From assembly GCA_005768725.1 (NCBI GenBank), contig VAFM01000003.1, positions 1 to 35,144 on the forward strand: DNA of 35,144 bases, in the 5' to 3' direction. The translations under genes and the position numbers were made by a program. This DNA is from Blastochloris viridis. Lineage in GTDB: Bacteria > Pseudomonadota > Alphaproteobacteria > UBA2136 > UBA6156. This document shows positions 1-7,647 of this stretch, one piece after another (positions within the stretch are counted from its first letter, which is position 1; each line of letters starts with the position of its first letter). Below the pieces are notes generated by a model, which did not search any database, had not been told where the DNA came from, and was given only the letters and a program-made list of their open reading frames with translations.

Positions 1-1363
1 GGCGGTATTGCTGGAGATCTGGACGGCCGTGGCGCTGATAGAAGAGGTGTTAAGGGTGGGAATGTAGCTGGAAGTACTCCCGAGATAACCCCAGGTGGTG
101 CCGTTGGTGGTGAGGCTGATGATGCTGGTGGCGCTGTTGGCGGTCACCGCCAGCGTACCGGAGGTCAGGCGGTCGCCCAAGGCTCCACCCCCGCCTTGAC
201 CGGTATTGCCGATGAAGTTGAAGGCTTTGCCTTCGGCATAAAGCTGGCTGATAGATTTGCCATCACAGTCGGTAGCCGTACCTGAACCACCACTTTGACG
301 CAGTTGATTGAAGGTTTTGTTGGAATTGAAATCGAGAACCGTATAGCTATCGATATTAAACCAACGGTAGGAGGCTGCTCCGCTAGCGCTGCCAAACTCT
401 AATTCCATGACTCGATTGGCGCCAGTCGCGCCTCCGGCTGTTACCGTACAGGTCAGGGCATCCGGTCAGCCGTTCACCATGGTGGTGGTACCGGAAATCA
501 GCGACGTCGCACTTGGCGTGGCATTCACCCAGGCCGAGCCGTTATAGGTCAGCACCTGTCCCGAAGCCGGGCTGGACAGCGTCACATCGCCTAACCCCGC
601 AAGAGACGTGGCACCGGTGCCGGAGACCAGACCGTTGCCAGAGGCAATAAGCGTCGCTTCAAAATAGGTATTGATGGGATTGCCGGTAATCGTTGCCGGG
701 TTGGCTTCGCTGAGTGCGCGGGCAGTCACGTAATCGGTCGTCCCGTTCATATAAACGAGGATGGAGGAATGCGAGGTGACATCAAACTGGGGCGAACGGA
801 CATTGCTGTGGGTAATCGCCGTACCATTCTTTAAAATTTGGGTCGCGCAAGCTTGCGCTGAGGACATATCCATACAGCCGATAGAGAAGTGGACGTTGTA
901 GTAACCGGCGATTTGCGGAGTAAAACGCCCGGTTGCAGGATCGAAATTGTTGTAGGTGTCAAACGCTTCCGTCGTCCACACCATATTGGTATAGGCGCTT
1001 GTGGTAAGGGTCTGGTTGGTACCGTTGCGATGAGCCCGGAACGCCGGCACATTGGTCGGCGAAGTACCGCCCAAGTTGGTGACCGACACCCCATTGATGG
1101 TGGAGAGCGAAATATTGTTGGTGTTGAGATTGGGGATATACGACGCGGCGGAGCCCAGGTAACCCCAGGTGGTTCCTGCCGTGCTGAGGCTTACGGCGTT
1201 GACGCTAAGACCTGCCGTGATGCCCACATTCCCGGTCGGGCTGACGGTAGGCGCATACCATGGTGGAGCTGATGTTGGCAATCTCGCCCCACTCCTGCGC
1301 CTGTATGCCACCAGCCGCTCCGAGCCAGAGCGTCAGGACAAGGAAAGCGGCGCGACGGAGCAT
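1..1363 (-). pseudogene. Secreted C1q-domain modular surface protein, interrupted, 3' end outside window
   Basis: The gene starts at an ATG at 1363 preceded by GAGG and encodes a clear signal peptide (MLRRAAF..., hydrophobic core, cleavage near IQAQ). That frame reads about 34 residues of sensible sequence, then runs to a TAG at 1205. The rest of the protein continues in another frame from about 1257 downward: a linker (SLSTAGTTWGYLG...), a C1q-like beta-sandwich domain at about 1050-642 (AFRAHRNGT, FDTYNNFDPATGRFTPQIAGYY, LVYMNGTTDY), a linker, then the motif MVNG followed by TGA at 466-468. The paralogue near the right edge has TGG at this place (MVNGWPDA). After the TGA the same frame stays open to base 1 and encodes a Cys-containing module (DALTC...TDCDGKSISQLYAEGKAFNFIG) and another linker. 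The two lesions make it a pseudogene as read. The conserved frames on both sides mean either recent decay, sequence error or unusual decoding. Confidence 0.75.
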
Positions 1364-1465
1364 GGAGCCTCGTGGTCGTGTTAATCTCAGGGTACAGGTC
1401 ACGGCACGTAAGACGTGTCGCTGTAAAAAACCTAACAGCAACAAGGGGTGGTAGGCTAGAGGGCC

Positions 1466-3319
1466 CTACGCGTTGTCAAACGCGGTCTGGGCATCCATCC
1501 AGTCGGTTTCGGCGGCTTCCAGCTCACGCAGCAGCTTCCCGTAACTCAGCTGCAGGCCTTGGATATCGGCGTTTTCACGCGTCATGTCGTCTTCCAGCTG
1601 GTTCTTCTGGCTGGTCAGTTTGGTCACGCGTTTTTCAGTCTCTTCCACGGCATTCCACAGCGAGGGGTGTTGCTTTTTCTTCTCAGCCAGTTGCGCCTTC
1701 AGTTCCTTTTTGCTCGGGCCGCTCTTTTCGGTCTTGGCACCGCGGCGCTCACTGCGGCGTTGCGCAATAATATGCTGGCGGTAGGCTTCCAGGTCGCCAT
1801 CAAACGGGTGTACCGCGCCATCGGCAACCAGCCACAGGCGGTCGGCCACACGCTCGATCATGCTCGGGTCGTGGCTCACAATCACCACCGCACCTTCATA
1901 GGCATTCAGGGCTTGCACCAACGCTTCGCGGGTGTCCATGTCCAGGTGGTTGGTCGGTTCGTCCAGTAGCAGCAGGTGCGGCGCGTTGTACGATATCATA
2001 GCAAATAACAGGCGTGCTTTTTCGCCGCCCGACAATGTCTTGATCGTATTATCCGACAAGGGCTTGGAGAAACCGAAGCGGCCGAGCACCCCACGCACGT
2101 CGCTCTCGGCCTTGCCGCGCAGGACGCGGGCCATGGCGGTCACGGGGGTATCGTTCATGTCCAGTTCTTCGGTCTGGTGTTGCGAGAAGTAACCGATGCG
2201 TAGCTTGTTGGAGGCCAGCATCTCACCCTTCAGCGGGTCCAGCTTACCGGCGATCAGCTTGATGAGCGTCGACTTACCATTCCCGTTGGCGCCCAGCAGG
2301 GCAATGCGGTCATCCATATCGATGCGTTCGTGAATATTCCGCAGAATGGGGGTGTCCTTGGCATACCCGATGTCGGCATGGTTGATGGTTACGATCGGCG
2401 GCGGCAGTTCATCCGGCTGGGGGAAGCTGAATTTGACTGTGCGGTCGGCCATCACAGCATCGACGATGTCCATCTTCTCCAGTGCCTTCAAACGGCTTTG
2501 CGCCTGGCGTGCCTTGCTAGCTTTGGCCTTAAAACGGTTGATGAACGCTTCCATATGAGCCTTCTGCGCCATCTGCTTTTCATGCAGCTTTTGCTGGCCG
2601 GCCATTTTCTCGGCGCGCTCACGCTCGAACGTATTGTAGTTGCCGGTGTAGGCGGTCACTTTTTTGTTATCAACGTGCAGCACATGGTCAACACACACGT
2701 TCAGCAGTTCACGGTCGTGCGAGATGATCATCACGGTTTTGGGGTACGACGACAGATAGCTCTCCAGCCACATGATGGCTTCGAGGTCGAGGTGGTTGGT
2801 CGGCTCGTCAAGCAGCAGGAAGTCCGGCTGCTGGAACAGCGCTGCTGCCAGTGCCACGCGCATGCGCCACCCACCGGAGAACGCCGAGATCGGCATCTGC
2901 ATCTGTTCTTCCTTGAAACCCAGACCGGCCAGAATGGTGCTGGCACGCGCCGGCGCGGCATACGCGTCGATTTCTTCCAGACGGGTATAGATATCGGCGA
3001 TCGCGTAGGGGTCTTCCTCGGTTTCGGCCTGCTTGAACAGCGCGGCGCGCTCCTTGTCTGCCGCCAGCACGATGTCGATCAACGGCGTGTCGTCTTCCGG
3101 GATATCCTGTTTTACCTCACCCAGCGTACGGCGTTCAGAGAGATTAATGGTACCGCCGTCGGCATGCAGTTCGCCGGTGATCAGCTTGAACAGTGTCGAT
3201 TTACCGGCACCGTTGGCCCCCACCACACCCACTTTCCAGCCATCCTGTACGGTGGCCGCGGCATTTTCCAGAATCAGGCGTCCACCGACGCGGTACGTAA
3301 GGTTCGAAATCGTTAACAT
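1466..3319 (-). CDS. yheS: ABC-F family ATPase, YheS type
   Basis: A 617-residue soluble protein with two ABC ATPase domains and no membrane segments, the ABC-F layout. Domain 1 has Walker A GANGAGKST (about residue 34), signature SGGWRMR and Walker B LLLDEPTNHLDLE. Domain 2 has GANGNGKST, LSGGEKAR and LLLDEPTNHLDMD. The linker between them (RFKAKASKARQAQSR) is the P-site tRNA interaction motif region of ABC-F factors, and the C-terminal 100 residues are a charged coiled-coil arm. The domain-by-domain resemblance to E. coli YheS is close, including the FDGDLEAYRQH stretch after domain 2. Such proteins act on ribosomes; the exact role of YheS is not well settled. An upstream in-frame ATG would add 20 residues (MSQEVTV...), but the start MLTISNLTYR matches the family N-terminus. 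It reads in the same direction as the broken C1q gene downstream and divergently from rcnA. Confidence 0.88.
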   Translation of the reverse strand: MLTISNLTYRVGGRLILENAAATVQDGWKVGVVGANGAGKSTLFKLITGELHADGGTINLSERRTLGEVKQDIPEDDTPLIDIVLAADKERAALFKQAETEEDPYAIADIYTRLEEIDAYAAPARASTILAGLGFKEEQMQMPISAFSGGWRMRVALAAALFQQPDFLLLDEPTNHLDLEAIMWLESYLSSYPKTVMIISHDRELLNVCVDHVLHVDNKKVTAYTGNYNTFERERAEKMAGQQKLHEKQMAQKAHMEAFINRFKAKASKARQAQSRLKALEKMDIVDAVMADRTVKFSFPQPDELPPPIVTINHADIGYAKDTPILRNIHERIDMDDRIALLGANGNGKSTLIKLIAGKLDPLKGEMLASNKLRIGYFSQHQTEELDMNDTPVTAMARVLRGKAESDVRGVLGRFGFSKPLSDNTIKTLSGGEKARLLFAMISYNAPHLLLLDEPTNHLDMDTREALVQALNAYEGAVVIVSHDPSMIERVADRLWLVADGAVHPFDGDLEAYRQHIIAQRRSERRGAKTEKSGPSKKELKAQLAEKKKQHPSLWNAVEETEKRVTKLTSQKNQLEDDMTRENADIQGLQLSYGKLLRELEAAETDWMDAQTAFDNA

Positions 3320-3429
3320 GCTTCGGCTTATGCCGCGAATCGGCTGAAAGGTAAAGCAAACTGTTACCTCTTGAGACACGGCGCGTTTCGTGTCACACCA
3401 GCACAGAGACCAAAAGACAGAATTTTCGC

Positions 3430-4245
3430 ATGCCCGATATCGCCTCCCTCATCGCCGCCGGTTCGTCCAACCCGTGGCTGTTTTTGCCCGCCGCTGTGCT
3501 GCTGGGTGCCCTGCATGGACTGGAACCCGGCCATGCCAAAAGCATGATGGCCGCCTTCGTGGTCGCAGTGCGCGGCACCAAGGTGCAGGCCGCGTTACTG
3601 GGCCTGTCAGCGGCGCTGTCGCACAGTCTGGTGGTCGCCGTGCTGGCCATGCTGGGCCTGTGGCTGGGCGATGCCGCCATCGGTACCACCGCGCAACCAT
3701 GGCTGCATCTTATCGGCGGGGTTATCGTCATCGGTATGGCGCTGTGGATGGTCGGGCGTATCCTCCGCACCGGCCACGGCCATTCACATAACCATGGGCA
3801 TGACCACCATGGCCATGATCATAAACATGGTCACCATCACGATGACCACGCCCATGACAGCTGCGGCTGCGGCCATAGTCATGATGGCAAGGAAGCCGCT
3901 CAGCAACTGCTGAAGGAAGGCCGTGTTTCTACTTGGCAGATCATGCTATTCGGTATCACCGGTGGACTGATGCCGTGCCCGGCCAGCATCGCGGTGCTGC
4001 TTATCTGCATTCAATTGCGCGAGTTTACGCTGGGCGCTTCCATGGTTGCCGCATTCTCGTTCGGTCTGGCTCTCACGCTGATGTCGGTCGGTATCGCCGC
4101 CGCTTGGGGCCGTGGCCATGTCGAACGTTTGTACGGCGAAGACCGCGCCAAAAAACTCTCCCGCTACCTGCCGCTGGCCAGTGCCGCACTGATGCTGGTA
4201 TTGGGGCTGATCATGGCCGCCACCGGGCTGGTCCACCTGCTCTAA
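3430..4245 (+). CDS. rcnA: Nickel/cobalt efflux protein RcnA
   Basis: A 271-residue inner-membrane exporter of the RcnA/NicO family that removes Ni(II) and Co(II) from the cytoplasm. Hallmarks are the first-helix motif LLGALHGLEPGHAKSMMAAF (HxxxxxH/D type metal site), a second conserved block GGLMPCPASIAVLL, and about six hydrophobic segments. Between the two halves, residues 115-151, lies a loop with 17 histidines and a CGC motif, the metal-binding loop typical of RcnA. No rcnR repressor gene is adjacent. The gene is divergent from the ABC-F gene and convergent with the SCO1 gene, sharing a terminator with it. There is no strong ribosome binding site, but the start agrees with the E. coli family N-terminus. 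Confidence 0.92.
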   Translation: MPDIASLIAAGSSNPWLFLPAAVLLGALHGLEPGHAKSMMAAFVVAVRGTKVQAALLGLSAALSHSLVVAVLAMLGLWLGDAAIGTTAQPWLHLIGGVIVIGMALWMVGRILRTGHGHSHNHGHDHHGHDHKHGHHHDDHAHDSCGCGHSHDGKEAAQQLLKEGRVSTWQIMLFGITGGLMPCPASIAVLLICIQLREFTLGASMVAAFSFGLALTLMSVGIAAAWGRGHVERLYGEDRAKKLSRYLPLASAALMLVLGLIMAATGLVHLL

Positions 4246-4248
4246 AAC

Positions 4249-4274
4249 AAAACCTGCTCTAGAGCAGGTTTTTT
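4249..4274. terminator. Bidirectional terminator between rcnA and the SCO1 gene
   Basis: A perfect palindrome with no loop spacer: AAAACCTGCTCT followed directly by AGAGCAGGTTTT, with T-runs on the plus side and on the minus side. The stop codon of the SCO1 gene lies inside the stem. It serves two converging genes. Confidence 0.85.
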
Positions 4275-4864
4275 AAGGTCGTTATCGCTTTGGCCTGAGG
4301 GTCATGCGCGTCCAGTGTTCCTACAAAGGTGCCGTTCCTGTCCGCCAGCAGGATCATCGAGGAATGGTTCATCGTGTAATCATTCGGGTCGCTACTGTTA
4401 GGCACCTTGGCGTAATAGACCATGAACTGCTTGGCGACAGCCTTCAGTTCCTCGTCGGTACCGGTCACACCGATGATGTGTGGATGGAACGCCGTGACAT
4501 ACTCGCGCAAGGTCTCCGGCGTATCGCGGCTGGGGTCGACCGACACGAACACCACATTCAGCTTGGCGGCTTGCGCATCACCCAGTTGCTTCAGCCAACC
4601 GGCCATCGCGCCAAGAGTTGTCGGGCACACATCCGGGCAGTGCGTGAACCCGAAGAAATACAGTGTGGGTTTACCCAGAAAGGTCTTTTCCGTCACCGTC
4701 TGGCTGTGCATATTGGTCAATGTAAACGGCTGCGTGAAGTGGATATCGGCACTGTGCGAGGCCTGCGGCAACACTGGCGGCAGGGGCTGACGCGACAGAT
4801 AGAAGGCAAGCCCGGCAAGCAGGGCGGTGACAACGGCCAGCGCCGTAAAAACATATTTCAACAT
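4259..4864 (-). CDS. SCO1/SenC/PrrC family copper-binding thioredoxin-like protein
   Basis: A 201-residue membrane-anchored periplasmic protein needed to mature the CuA site of cytochrome c oxidase. Residues 4-24 form an N-terminal membrane anchor. The thioredoxin-like fold carries the copper motif CPDVC (Cys76, Cys80) and the distal His167 in MNHSSM, all three copper ligands of the SCO family. FVSVDPSRDTPETL is another family signature. The frame is open for another 180 codons upstream, but that extension overlaps the divergent PCuAC gene and is low-complexity, so the start MLKYVFTALA is chosen. It is divergent from the PCuAC copper chaperone with only 57 bp between starts, which suggests common control of copper delivery to the oxidase. 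Confidence 0.92.
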   Translation of the reverse strand: MLKYVFTALAVVTALLAGLAFYLSRQPLPPVLPQASHSADIHFTQPFTLTNMHSQTVTEKTFLGKPTLYFFGFTHCPDVCPTTLGAMAGWLKQLGDAQAAKLNVVFVSVDPSRDTPETLREYVTAFHPHIIGVTGTDEELKAVAKQFMVYYAKVPNSSDPNDYTMNHSSMILLADRNGTFVGTLDAHDPQAKAITTLKNLL

Positions 4865-4921
4865 GGCGGCAGGATACCCGCAGCCCTTGCGGAAGGGCAA
4901 CCCCCGGCGTAGCATGCCGCC

Positions 4922-5419
4922 ATGAAAAACATCCTCACAAAAACCTCTCTGCTGGCGTTCTGCCTCGTTCCCACCCTTGCCATGGCGCATGAGTATAAAG
5001 CCGGTGACCTGGTGATCAACCACCCCTGGACACGCGCTACGGCCCCGAAAGCCAGCGCCGCTGCCGGTTACCTGAGCATCACCAATACCGGTAAAACGGT
5101 CGATGTACTGACCGCCGCTACCATGGACGGCGCGGGTCACACCATGCTGCACCAGACCGAGATGAAAGACGGTATCGCCAAAATGAACCATCTGGAAAAG
5201 GGCATCGCGATCGGCGCGGGCCAGACCGTGAAGCTGGAACCGGGCAGCTACCACATCATGGCCATGCAACTGAAGGATGGCTATAAGCCGGGCCAGAGCA
5301 TCAGCGGCACCCTGACCTTTGAGCATGCCGGTACTGTTCCGGTCAGCTTCAAGGTGGAAGCCCTCGGTGCCCAAGCTCCCCAGAAAGCCGAAGACCACAG
5401 CGCTCACGGTCATCACTAG
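4922..5419 (+). CDS. Periplasmic copper chaperone PCuAC
   Basis: A 165-residue exported protein of the PCuAC family (DUF461), which carries Cu(I) in the periplasm and works with SCO1 on CuA assembly. It has a signal peptide ending at AMA-H. The mature part has the PWTRATAPKASAAAGYL motif, and the copper ligands are seen in the family pattern: MLHQTEM, MNHLEKG and a distal YHIMAMQL, corresponding to H(M)X10MX21HXM. The last residues HSAHGHH add a His-rich tail, which is common in this family and may bind more copper. It is followed by a strong terminator, so it is transcribed alone. Confidence 0.92.
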   Translation: MKNILTKTSLLAFCLVPTLAMAHEYKAGDLVINHPWTRATAPKASAAAGYLSITNTGKTVDVLTAATMDGAGHTMLHQTEMKDGIAKMNHLEKGIAIGAGQTVKLEPGSYHIMAMQLKDGYKPGQSISGTLTFEHAGTVPVSFKVEALGAQAPQKAEDHSAHGHH

Positions 5420-5433
5420 GCTTTCACAAGAAA

Positions 5434-5460
5434 AAACGGCGACCCAAAGGGTCGCCGTTT
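5434..5460 (+). terminator. Rho-independent terminator after the PCuAC gene
   Basis: Stem AAACGGCGACCC, loop AAA, stem GGGTCGCCGTTT, with T residues at the end. It is symmetrical enough to act on both strands. Confidence 0.88.
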
Positions 5461-5494
5461 TATGGCCACCTGCGATGGGAAGTAAGCGAACATA

Positions 5495-5520
5495 AAAAAG
5501 GAGCCCGAAGGCTCCTTTTT
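5495..5520 (-). terminator. Rho-independent terminator after flagellin
   Basis: Read on the minus strand it is GGAGCC, loop TTCG, GGCTCC, then six T. The UUCG tetraloop is an especially stable hairpin closure. It starts 14 bases past the flagellin stop codon. Confidence 0.88.
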
Positions 5521-5533
5521 CAGTCCGTATCGA

Positions 5534-7132
5534 CTATTGCAGCAGACGGAGCAGCAGGGCCGGTTGCTGGTTAGCTTGGCCGAGCAGCGAGATACCAGCT
5601 TGCATCAACACGTTCTTGTTGGTGAAGTTGGTGATTTCGGCAGACACGTCTACGTCCATGATCGCGCTGGTAGCGGCGGTCGTGTTTTCGATAGACACGC
5701 TGATGCTGTTGGCGGCGAAGTCCAGACGGGACTGGGCAGCACCGATGTCAGCTCGACGGGATGCCACAGCGGTAATCGCGCTGTTGATGGCACCGATCGC
5801 GAGGTCGGCGTTGGCAGCCGTGTCAACGGTCACAGCGTTCACACCCAGGTCGGTCGCGGTAGCGGCGCGCAGGGTGAAGCTGATGCTGTCGTTGGCCGTG
5901 GTACCGGTACCTACCTTGAAGCTGAAGCTCTTGTCAGCATCGGCGGCCTCAACACCACGGACAGCGCCGGAGATGTCGAGGTTGAAGGCAACGGTCGAAC
6001 CAGCGGTAGCCGTGGTGGTCGTGCCAGACAGGTCGATACGGGCCAGCGGGCCAGTGGAACCAGCAGCACGGACATAGATACCAGCGCCAGCTGCACCAAC
6101 CGGAACGGCGGTAGCGTTGGCACCAGCAGCACCCCAGGTTACACCATCGCTGGAGAACTCAAGGCCAGCTACACCCGTAATGTCTACGGTGTTAGCGGTA
6201 CCCGTACTGGTAACAGTGAAGCCGATCTTACCAGTGACGCTGTCAAGGGTGCTCAGACCAGCCAGTTGAGTACCGCTCAAGCGCGCGCCGTTATCATAGG
6301 TTGCGGTGACGACAGAGGCCGTTACAGCAGCGCCCGTGGCAACGATGTTACCTACAGTCGGAGCCTGGTTGATATCGGCATTGACATCAAAGCGGCTGTC
6401 GAGGGTCACTTTGACACCGATGGCAGCAAAGTTGATGTCGACGGTCTTACCGGCACCCAGGTTTTGGGTCAGGTCAGTTGCAGCTTCAGCGGTTTGGGCT
6501 TGGATCAGAGCCGCAATGTTGATGGTCTGCTTGGAACCGTCGGTCAGGTTGGTTACGGTCAGGTTACCTACGTCGGTAGCGGCGTCGGTGTAGTTGTAAT
6601 CAATCTTGTAAACAGCGTCGGCAGCAGTCTTGCTCGGGTCGAATTCAAGCTTGATACCCTTACCATCGAGGAAACCAGCTTGGGTTTCGGTTTGGGTTAC
6701 TTGAACCTGACCGCCGTTCAGCAGGGTGGTACCATTGAAGTTCGTCAAGCTGGCAACGCGGTTGATTTCGCTTTGCAGGTTGGTGAATTCTTGGTTGAGC
6801 AGGCTGCGGGAAGCATCGTCGAGCTGACCGGAGCTGGATTGAACAGCCAGGGTCTTCATACGTTGCAGAATGTCACCCATGGACGACAGAGCACCGTCGG
6901 CGATCTGCAGCATGGAAACAGCCTGAGCAGCGTTGTTGGAGGCCTGGGTCAGACCGGCGACTTCGCTACGCAGCTTGGAACCGATGGCCAGACCGGCGGC
7001 GTCGTCTTTGGCGGTCGGGATGCGGCTACCGGACGACAGCTTGGCGAGCGAACTGGAGGTCGCGTTGCTGGAGATACCGATGTTACGCTGGGCGCCCAGA
7101 GCAGCCAGGTTGGTGTTGAAGGTAATAGCCAT
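5534..7132 (-). CDS. fliC: Flagellin, large form with a long variable middle domain
   Basis: A 532-residue filament subunit. The conserved N-terminal D0/D1 region (MAITFNTNLAAL, SSGSRIPTAKDDAAGLAIGSKL, QRMKTLAVQSSSGQL, NRVASLTNFNG) covers about residues 1-145. The C-terminal D1/D0 region (ASRRADIGAAQSRLDF, LLGQANQQPALLLRLLQ) covers the last 90. In between are about 290 residues rich in Ala, Thr, Gly and Val that would form surface-exposed D2/D3 domains. Many alphaproteobacterial flagellins are much shorter, so this one carries a large insert. The start has GAGGAC about nine bases upstream. It is transcribed alone and divergently from the fliF operon, with a strong UUCG terminator downstream. 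Export is through the FlhA-containing flagellar apparatus; no adjacent flaF, flbT or fliS is seen. Confidence 0.93.
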   Translation of the reverse strand: MAITFNTNLAALGAQRNIGISSNATSSSLAKLSSGSRIPTAKDDAAGLAIGSKLRSEVAGLTQASNNAAQAVSMLQIADGALSSMGDILQRMKTLAVQSSSGQLDDASRSLLNQEFTNLQSEINRVASLTNFNGTTLLNGGQVQVTQTETQAGFLDGKGIKLEFDPSKTAADAVYKIDYNYTDAATDVGNLTVTNLTDGSKQTINIAALIQAQTAEAATDLTQNLGAGKTVDINFAAIGVKVTLDSRFDVNADINQAPTVGNIVATGAAVTASVVTATYDNGARLSGTQLAGLSTLDSVTGKIGFTVTSTGTANTVDITGVAGLEFSSDGVTWGAAGANATAVPVGAAGAGIYVRAAGSTGPLARIDLSGTTTTATAGSTVAFNLDISGAVRGVEAADADKSFSFKVGTGTTANDSISFTLRAATATDLGVNAVTVDTAANADLAIGAINSAITAVASRRADIGAAQSRLDFAANSISVSIENTTAATSAIMDVDVSAEITNFTNKNVLMQAGISLLGQANQQPALLLRLLQ

Positions 7133-7341
7133 ATTATATGGTCCTCGTACTTGAGTTAATTCACCGGCTACATGCCGGCAGGTGTGACTGTGCCTAAGTT
7201 TTCATCAGGCGTCCAGCCACCGCCTGACCCCGTTCGGTTATTCGCCCGCGGTCCGACAGGTCTTTATCCTGTACGGAACAAATCGAACCTGACAAGGCCC
7301 TGTCATGCCTGAAAACACAGCAAATCCGAGGCTTTTGCATC

Positions 7342-7365
7342 ACAGGGTGGTTCCTGACACCCTGT
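7342..7365. promoter_or_regulatory. Inverted repeat in the flagellin/fliF control region, possible operator
   Basis: ACAGGGTG, eight bases, CACCCTGT: a perfect 8-bp inverted repeat. A second short dyad, CTGACA and TGTCAG, overlaps it. It lies about 210 bases upstream of flagellin and 280 upstream of fliF, a distance suited to an activator of sigma-54 promoters such as FlbD. The binding protein is a guess; a hairpin role is also possible. Confidence 0.35.
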
Positions 7366-7568
7366 TCTGTCAGCCATTTACGCCGTTTCGTTAAGGGGAG
7401 GGCGGGGCAACCTCTGGTGGGTGGCAACCGGAGCGCCACAAGATTTCTCTGCCTCCCCCTGCGGCACTGTTGCCACACATTTTCTGCAATTCCCTCTTGC
7501 GGCGCGCGTCGCTTTGCGGCACCAATAGGCCAGTGGTCGAAAACGACCGATGGCATGTAGCCGCTCCT

Positions 7569-7583
7569 TGGCGTAAGTATCGC
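7569..7583 (+). promoter_or_regulatory. Candidate sigma-54 (-24/-12) promoter for the fliF operon
   Basis: TGGC-GTA-AGTA-TCGC keeps the invariant GG and GC exactly ten bases apart and matches 8 of the 11 consensus positions of TGGCACR-N4-TTGC. Transcription would start near 7594, about 54 bases before fliF. The match is partial, so this is tentative. Confidence 0.35.
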
Positions 7584-7647
7584 CCGCAAAAATAAAAAAC
7601 CTGCCGGTTTTCAAGCTGGTGAAAGGATAGAGGAGCCCACATCCCCC

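Larger units (their letters stand above)
7133..7647. other. 515-bp divergent intergenic region between flagellin and fliF
   Basis: No convincing gene lies here. Antisense frames of 127-131 codons exist on the minus strand but have no family signature and overlap the likely promoters. The region holds a small stem (CCGGC-TACAT-GCCGG, 7164-7178) in the flagellin leader, an 8-bp inverted repeat at 7342-7365, and a candidate -24/-12 promoter for fliF at 7569-7583. A run of A residues at 7588-7600 precedes fliF. I found no consensus sigma-54 or sigma-28 promoter for flagellin on the minus strand. Confidence 0.5.

Noticed and set aside
466..468. Selenocysteine insertion at the in-frame TGA
   Set aside because: The paralogue has Trp, not Cys, at this place, and no stem-loop suited to a SECIS element is evident just after it.
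7133..7250. Sigma-54 promoter for flagellin on the minus strand (GGCAC...CTGC near 7178-7196)
   Set aside because: The GG and GC are 13 bases apart, three too many for a -24/-12 element.
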